Of a stretch of 64,000 nt of DNA, positions 59,576-64,000 are shown in pieces. Source of the DNA: Micavibrio sp. UBA5572 (GTDB lineage Bacteria > Pseudomonadota > Alphaproteobacteria > Micavibrionales > Micavibrionaceae). The notes below the pieces were generated by a model. It did not search any database, had not been told where the DNA came from, and worked only from the letters and a program-made list of their open reading frames with translations. A program made the translations under genes and the position numbers. The stretch covers positions 12,354 to 76,353 of the forward strand of contig DIMG01000024.1 of the NCBI GenBank assembly GCA_002425415.1. Reading direction: 5' to 3'. Position 1 is the first letter of the stretch, and every line of letters begins with the position of its first letter.

Positions 59576-62224
59576 TTACGCTGCTTCCAGCTGCTTCAAA
59601 GCTTGAGAGAGTTTTTTCATGACGGTTTGGCTCTCTAGCTTACGGGCTTTTTGTTCTGCGATAATCTCTTCGGGAGCATTCTTCACAAATTTATCATCCG
59701 AAAGTTTCAGGTCAATCCGGTCGATATTCGCGGCCAGTTTATCAATCTCTTTTTTCAAACGATCCCGTTCCTTGTCCAGATCAATGATCTCGGCAATGGG
59801 CAGGACGATTGTTGCTTCGTCCAGAATGGTCTGGATCGACCCTTTGGGCGCCACATCGGTTAAAGTGATCTTTTCAATACGCGCCATGCGGCCTATAATT
59901 TCTTCATAGGCAGTGATGCGGGTTTTGGTTTTCTCACTGGCATCCTTTATCATCATCTGGATTTTAGCGCCTGCAGGAACGTTCATATCCGAGCGAACGG
60001 AACGCGTTTCCATGATAAGGCGAATCATCCAGTTAATTTCAGTCAGGGCATCTTTCGAATACAAAGATTCATCATATTGCGGCCATTTTTTCCCCATCAG
60101 AAATTGGTTTTTCGGGCGAACGGCAATGCTTTCATACAATTCTTCTGTAATGAATGGCATAAACGGGTTGAGCAAAATCAGAATTTGATCCAGAACCCAT
60201 CCGGTTGTATCGCGGGTTTCCTGTTTAGAAGAATCATTGGTATTTTGTTCTCCCAAAAGGGGTTTGGTGAATTCCAGATACCAGTCACAAAACGTTCCCC
60301 AGACAAATTGATAAATTGCGATTGCCGCATCGTTAAAACGGTATTCTGCCATATTTTTATCAATGGATTTCTGGACATCCATAACCTGTCCGATAATCCA
60401 TTTGTTGATGGTTTGTTGGGTGTGTTCCGGTTTAAAGTCTGCATTCGGGATACAGCCATTCATTTCGCAATAACGCGTGGCATTCCAGATTTTTGTCGCA
60501 AAATTTCTATAGCCTTCAATCCTGTCATCAGACAATCGAATGTCCCGCCCCTGCGCCGCCATTGCAATCAAACAAAACCGCAAGGCATCGGCACCATATT
60601 TTTCGATTGTATCAAGAGGATCAATCACATTGCCTTTTGATTTGGACATTTTCTGTCCTTTGGCATCACGCACGAGCGCGTGCATATAAACCGTACGGAA
60701 TGGAACTTCTCCCATAAAGTGAATGCCCATCATCATCATTCTTGCAACCCAGAAAAAGATGATATCAAATCCTGTGCAAAGAACATCCCCCGGGTAATAT
60801 TTATCAAGTTCGGGAGTTTGTTCCGGCCAACCCAATGTCGAGAACGGCCACAAAGCCGATGAGAACCATGTGTCCAGAACATCTTCATCACGGGTGAGCT
60901 TCACCCCTGCTCCGGCTTGTGCCTGAGCTTGTTCTTCGGTTTCTGCGACATAGACTTTGCCGTCTTCATCGTACCATGCGGGAATTTGATGCCCCCACCA
61001 TAATTGACGCGAGATACACCAAGGTTGGATATTGCGCATCCATTCGAAATAAGTATTTTCCCAGTTTTTCGGGACAAATACTGTTTTGCCGGTTTCAACA
61101 GCTTCGATGGCCGGTTGCGCCAAAGTATTGGCGTCGCAATACCATTGTTCGGTCAGATAAGGTTCTATCACCAAATCGGAACGGTCGCCATACGGCACCA
61201 TGTGGGTAATGTTTTCAACGCGATCCAAAAGGTCTTGTTCTTCGAGTTCTTTCAAAATCTTTTTACGGGCATCATAACGATCAAGGCCTTGATATTCTTC
61301 CGGCGCATTTTCGTTTATTTTGGCATGAACATCCAGAATGCTAATCACTTCAAGATTATGGCGGCGTCCGATTTCAAAGTCATTAAAGTCATGGGCAGGT
61401 GTTACTTTCATTGCCCCTGTTCCCAATTCCACATCAACATAATCATCGCCGATAATTTTCAGCAAACGTCCAACAATTGGCAGAACGGCAAATTTACCGA
61501 TCAGGTCTTTGTACCTCTCGTCATCTGGATTGACAACAATCGCCGTATCACCCAGCATCGTTTCAGGGCGTGTGGTGGCGATTGTTATATAGCGTTCTTC
61601 CTCGCCTTCAACGGGATAGCGGATATACCACATATGGCCTTTGACTTCTTTTTGGGCGACTTCAATATCAGAGATTGCCGTCAAAAGTTTAGGATCCCAG
61701 TTCACAAGACGGTTGTCTTTGTAAATCAATCCTTTGTTATACAATTCGACAAAGGCTTTGCGGACAGCCTTATTCAAGCCTTCATCCATTGTAAAGCGTT
61801 CACGACTCCAATCCGGCGTCGTCCCCAAGCGTCGCAGCTGGTTTGTAATTGTTCCACCAGAATAATGTTTCCATTCCCAGACTTTTTCAAGAAAGGCTTC
61901 TCGTCCCATTTCACGGCGGGACGGCTGACCTTCGGCTTCGAGCTTGCGCTCGACAACCATTTGCGTTGCAATCCCTGCGTGGTCAGTTCCAGGCATCCAC
62001 AAAGAATCTTTGCCGCGCATACGGTTATAGCGGATCATCAAATCTTGTAATGTATTGGTGAAGGCATGCCCCATATGCAATGTTCCCGTGACATTGGGTG
62101 GGGGCATCATGATGGTAAAGGCAGATGTCTCTGTTTTCGGATGGCATTCGAACAGCCCTGACTCTTCCCATCTTTGATAATGGTTTTTTTCAATCTGCTT
62201 ATGGTCAAAGGTTTTGTCGAGCAT
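59576..62224 (-). CDS. valS: Valyl-tRNA synthetase
   Basis: An 882-residue class I synthetase. The HIGH-type motif is PPNVTGTLHMGHAF (about 42-55) and the KMSKS motif is KMSKSKGNVIDP (about 524). The editing domain (TTRPETMLGDTAIVVNPDD) follows the HIGH region, the anticodon-binding domain follows KMSKS, and a C-terminal coiled arm ends the protein (LKKEIDKLAANIDRI). It attaches valine to tRNA-Val and edits threonine. Downstream of popZ, 115 bases apart, an order known from Caulobacter and relatives. Confidence 0.97.
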   Translation of the reverse strand: MLDKTFDHKQIEKNHYQRWEESGLFECHPKTETSAFTIMMPPPNVTGTLHMGHAFTNTLQDLMIRYNRMRGKDSLWMPGTDHAGIATQMVVERKLEAEGQPSRREMGREAFLEKVWEWKHYSGGTITNQLRRLGTTPDWSRERFTMDEGLNKAVRKAFVELYNKGLIYKDNRLVNWDPKLLTAISDIEVAQKEVKGHMWYIRYPVEGEEERYITIATTRPETMLGDTAIVVNPDDERYKDLIGKFAVLPIVGRLLKIIGDDYVDVELGTGAMKVTPAHDFNDFEIGRRHNLEVISILDVHAKINENAPEEYQGLDRYDARKKILKELEEQDLLDRVENITHMVPYGDRSDLVIEPYLTEQWYCDANTLAQPAIEAVETGKTVFVPKNWENTYFEWMRNIQPWCISRQLWWGHQIPAWYDEDGKVYVAETEEQAQAQAGAGVKLTRDEDVLDTWFSSALWPFSTLGWPEQTPELDKYYPGDVLCTGFDIIFFWVARMMMMGIHFMGEVPFRTVYMHALVRDAKGQKMSKSKGNVIDPLDTIEKYGADALRFCLIAMAAQGRDIRLSDDRIEGYRNFATKIWNATRYCEMNGCIPNADFKPEHTQQTINKWIIGQVMDVQKSIDKNMAEYRFNDAAIAIYQFVWGTFCDWYLEFTKPLLGEQNTNDSSKQETRDTTGWVLDQILILLNPFMPFITEELYESIAVRPKNQFLMGKKWPQYDESLYSKDALTEINWMIRLIMETRSVRSDMNVPAGAKIQMMIKDASEKTKTRITAYEEIIGRMARIEKITLTDVAPKGSIQTILDEATIVLPIAEIIDLDKERDRLKKEIDKLAANIDRIDLKLSDDKFVKNAPEEIIAEQKARKLESQTVMKKLSQALKQLEAA

Positions 62225-62339
62225 TCTTCGTTCTCTATCGCTTTAAAATTCAGGAAACATTTATCGTGTGTAGTTTTAGCCTGCCAGAGCGCAGATTTCA
62301 ATCATTTCAACACGAAACATTCAAGAAAATAAAGAACGA

Positions 62340-63017
62340 TTAATCACGCATTTGGCGAGTGATTTTTTCAATCTCTTTTTGCACCAAGCGCTCAACCAAT
62401 TTGGGCACATTATTGTCAATCCATTGGCGCAACATCGGACGCATCAAATCCTTGGCAATATCTTCCAAGGTAATCCGGCCTTCGGCATAGAGCCGCTGAT
62501 TTTCTTCGCGTTCTATGGGAATGTTGCTCATCAATTTTGAGAAAGCATCTGCTGTTGCAGCCGTTGCCGGAGCAGTAAACAGCGCATCAATGTCATCCAT
62601 TCCCATCGACAAATCCAGATCTGATTCGCGACTATTACCTTCTTTTGCAGATAAATCCAAATCTGAGCTACGGTCATTTTTCTCTTCACTCATCGACAAA
62701 TCCAAATCCGAGTCACGAGAGGACTCTTCCTCCAGAGCGTCCGGCTGTGAAAGAGGGATATCGTATTTGTCTTCTTCGTAATTGATGACTTTTTCGTCAC
62801 CTTTGATTTCATTGGTTAACTCAAGAACTTCAGCAAAGCTCTCCCGCTGCGGTTCTTCAGCTTCAGGTTCCGGTTGGTAGACCGGAATCTTGAATTTCTC
62901 TTCTTGAGGAACTTCAATGTCTCCTCCCTCGCGCGTATCATCATCCGAAATAATTTGTCGGATGGATGCTAGGATCTCTTCGATCGATGGTTCCTGATCC
63001 GGTTGTGTGCCCGTCAT
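62340..63017 (-). CDS. popZ: PopZ-like polar organizing protein (DUF2497)
   Basis: A 225-residue acidic, mostly disordered protein. The N-terminal helix EPSIEEILASIRQIISDDD (about 9-27) and the C-terminal PMLRQWIDNNVPKLVERLV region are the two conserved parts of PopZ, used for partner binding and self-assembly. The acidic linker contains three copies of a SDLDLS unit at about 103-141. In Caulobacter PopZ forms a polar matrix that anchors ParB and signalling proteins. It is a strong alphaproteobacterial marker. No feature is seen in the 131-base spacer upstream. Confidence 0.88.
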   Translation of the reverse strand: MTGTQPDQEPSIEEILASIRQIISDDDTREGGDIEVPQEEKFKIPVYQPEPEAEEPQRESFAEVLELTNEIKGDEKVINYEEDKYDIPLSQPDALEEESSRDSDLDLSMSEEKNDRSSDLDLSAKEGNSRESDLDLSMGMDDIDALFTAPATAATADAFSKLMSNIPIEREENQRLYAEGRITLEDIAKDLMRPMLRQWIDNNVPKLVERLVQKEIEKITRQMRD

Positions 63018-63148
63018 GCAGTATTTCCTTAAAATAACTTCATCTTATGCAGTTTGTCTCAATGCTAACGCATTGTCAAAGCACGATTTAATCCCTATCC
63101 ACATCCTTGATGGAAAGTTCCGGTTTTTATTTTACAGAAAGTCGATTT

Positions 63149-63817
63149 TTAGAACTCGAATTCCTGTTTTGGTTCAAATCCAACCAGATATGGTGCAGTT
63201 GCATCACCCAAAGCGCGAGATATTAACTGCCCCGCCTCTGTTTTGCTAAATACGGTTATCACTCCGGTTGATTTCCCCATTTCCATCATAACGCAGTATA
63301 ATTTACCAGATAGAGCCAATTGCTCAACCAAATCAAGTGGGCAGGCTGCCACAGAACCGTTAATAAAAATGGCATTATAAGGAGCCGAGTTCCTATAACC
63401 ATCCTGATGCCGACCCAAAACCGGCGAAATATTCTGATACCCAAGATTTTCCCAGTTCTGGCGTGCGGTATGAAGCAATTTTTCATTTTCGTCAAGCGCA
63501 ACGACGCCCTCTGCCAAACATGATAAAATAGCCGTTGAATATCCCGTTCCACAGCCAATATCGAGGATTTTATCCGTTTTTTTAAGGCCTGCGTCTTGCA
63601 CCATGGATGCAAAAATTATCGGCTCAATCAGAAAACGACCATGACCCAGCTGCATGTTTCCATCCAAATAACTGACTCCTCTCAGGTCTTCGGGAACGAA
63701 CATTTCCCGTGGCACGGAGAAATAAGCGGCATTGACGGTAGGATCAACAACCCCGGACGGTTGTAGCTGCGACAATATCATAGCCTCACGCGCTTTTTCA
63801 AAATTCTGATGTGTCAT
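63149..63817 (-). CDS. Protein-L-isoaspartate O-methyltransferase family protein
   Basis: A 222-residue protein. VVDPTVNAAYFSVPREMFVP and LGHGRFLIEPIIFASMVQDA align with the PCMT N-terminal and motif pre-I regions, and ILDIGCGTGYSTAILSCLA is the SAM-binding motif I. In this alphaproteobacterial branch, the usual substrate-binding phrase is altered, so the enzyme may act on other proteins or have lost the repair role. No downstream gene in the minus direction is coupled; popZ starts 131 bases on. Confidence 0.85.
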   Translation of the reverse strand: MTHQNFEKAREAMILSQLQPSGVVDPTVNAAYFSVPREMFVPEDLRGVSYLDGNMQLGHGRFLIEPIIFASMVQDAGLKKTDKILDIGCGTGYSTAILSCLAEGVVALDENEKLLHTARQNWENLGYQNISPVLGRHQDGYRNSAPYNAIFINGSVAACPLDLVEQLALSGKLYCVMMEMGKSTGVITVFSKTEAGQLISRALGDATAPYLVGFEPKQEFEF

Positions 63818-63926
63818 ATGATTTTACCTTTGAAATTTGGCCTTCTTTATCTATTACAGGATTTTATACTGGATTTCCATGATGAAAAATGCTAAATCCC
63901 TGCCTTCTGAAACTATCTTCAGTGGG

Positions 63927-64000
63927 GGCGCGATGGCCGAGTGGTTAGGCAGAGCTCTGCAAAAGCTTGCACGCCGGTTCGATTCCGGCTCGTGCCTCCA
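63927..64000 (+). tRNA. tRNA-Cys(GCA)
   Basis: A 74-nt tRNA. The acceptor GGCGCGA (63927-63933) pairs with TCGTGCC before T-CCA at the window end, the T-arm is GCCGG/CCGGC around TTCGATT, and the anticodon arm GAGCT/AGCTT holds loop CTGCAAA with anticodon GCA at 63959-63961. CCA is encoded as the last three bases, so the gene is complete. Confidence 0.95.

Noticed and set aside
61004..62050. Long plus-strand open frame opposite valS (348 codons)
   Set aside because: It lies entirely antisense to the conserved valyl-tRNA synthetase and its translation is rich in Phe, Ile and His with no domain; a shadow of valS codon use.
62596..62730. Short repeated DNA units that could suggest a small CRISPR-like array
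   Set aside because: The units are in frame, imperfect and encode the SDLDLS repeats of PopZ; no spacers of uniform length and no cas genes.

Overview
The window is a piece of an alphaproteobacterial chromosome of fairly low G+C. The evidence is gene content and order: yebC-ruvC-ruvA-ruvB-ybgC-tolQRAB in one block, popZ (a DUF2497 protein) directly upstream of valS, a zapA/coiled-coil gene pair divergent from tkt-gap, and a 6S RNA between zapA and the 5-formyltetrahydrofolate cyclo-ligase gene. Genus and order cannot be settled from the sequence alone. No insertion sequence, prophage or CRISPR array was seen, and no stretch above 300 bases lacks a gene.

Region 1 (1-2.7 kb) is a minus-strand ABC-2 export operon ending in a YdcF/ElyC-like gene cut by the window edge, followed by tRNA-Ser(TGA).

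Region 2 (2.9-25.8 kb) is an anaerobic nitrate-respiration island. It holds a near-complete molybdenum-cofactor set (MoeB-rhodanese, MobA, MoaE, MoaD, a MoaC-MoaB fusion, MoaA, MoeA), two nitrate/nitrite transporters (NarK1- and NarK2-like), nitrate reductase NarGHJI with a parvulin-type isomerase and NnrS, two Crp/Fnr regulators, and UbiT-UbiU-UbiV for oxygen-independent ubiquinone hydroxylation. Three perfect FNR boxes (TTGAT-N4-ATCAA) and one near-perfect box sit in front of moaA/fnr1, narG, narK1/fnr2 and moeA/ubiT. Both regulators carry the E-x-x-S-R recognition helix expected to read such boxes. The picture is one regulon that makes the cofactor, the enzyme, nitrate uptake and the quinone pool together when oxygen falls. 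No nitrite, NO or N2O reductase genes are visible here.

Region 3 (25.9-36.9 kb) is a surface-glycan cluster: two GT4 and three paralogous GT2 glycosyltransferases, a hexapeptide acyltransferase, a Wzx-like flippase, two methyltransferases and a GMC-type oxidoreductase. Next (36.9-39.5 kb) comes a compact ribose/fructose-type sugar ABC transporter whose ATPase has a single domain.

Region 4 (39.6-64 kb) is mostly core genome: tolBARQ-ybgC-ruvBAC-yebC, a CheY-like regulator with an unknown partner, a YmdB-type phosphodiesterase, cyclo-ligase, 6S RNA, zapA, tkt, gap, a double winged-helix protein, fba, rpmE, a tandem pair of periplasmic binding proteins sharing a 47-base identical block, corA, valS, popZ, a protein-isoaspartate methyltransferase homologue and tRNA-Cys(GCA). 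The pal gene that normally follows tolB is not beside it.

Most interesting to follow up: a Crp/Fnr regulator with a symmetric C-terminal cysteine cluster, a UbiU that lacks one expected cluster-ligand cysteine, a Cys/Gly tail on NarH, an unknown small protein and a TSUP transporter inside the cofactor operon, and the double winged-helix/56-residue gene pair between gap and fba.
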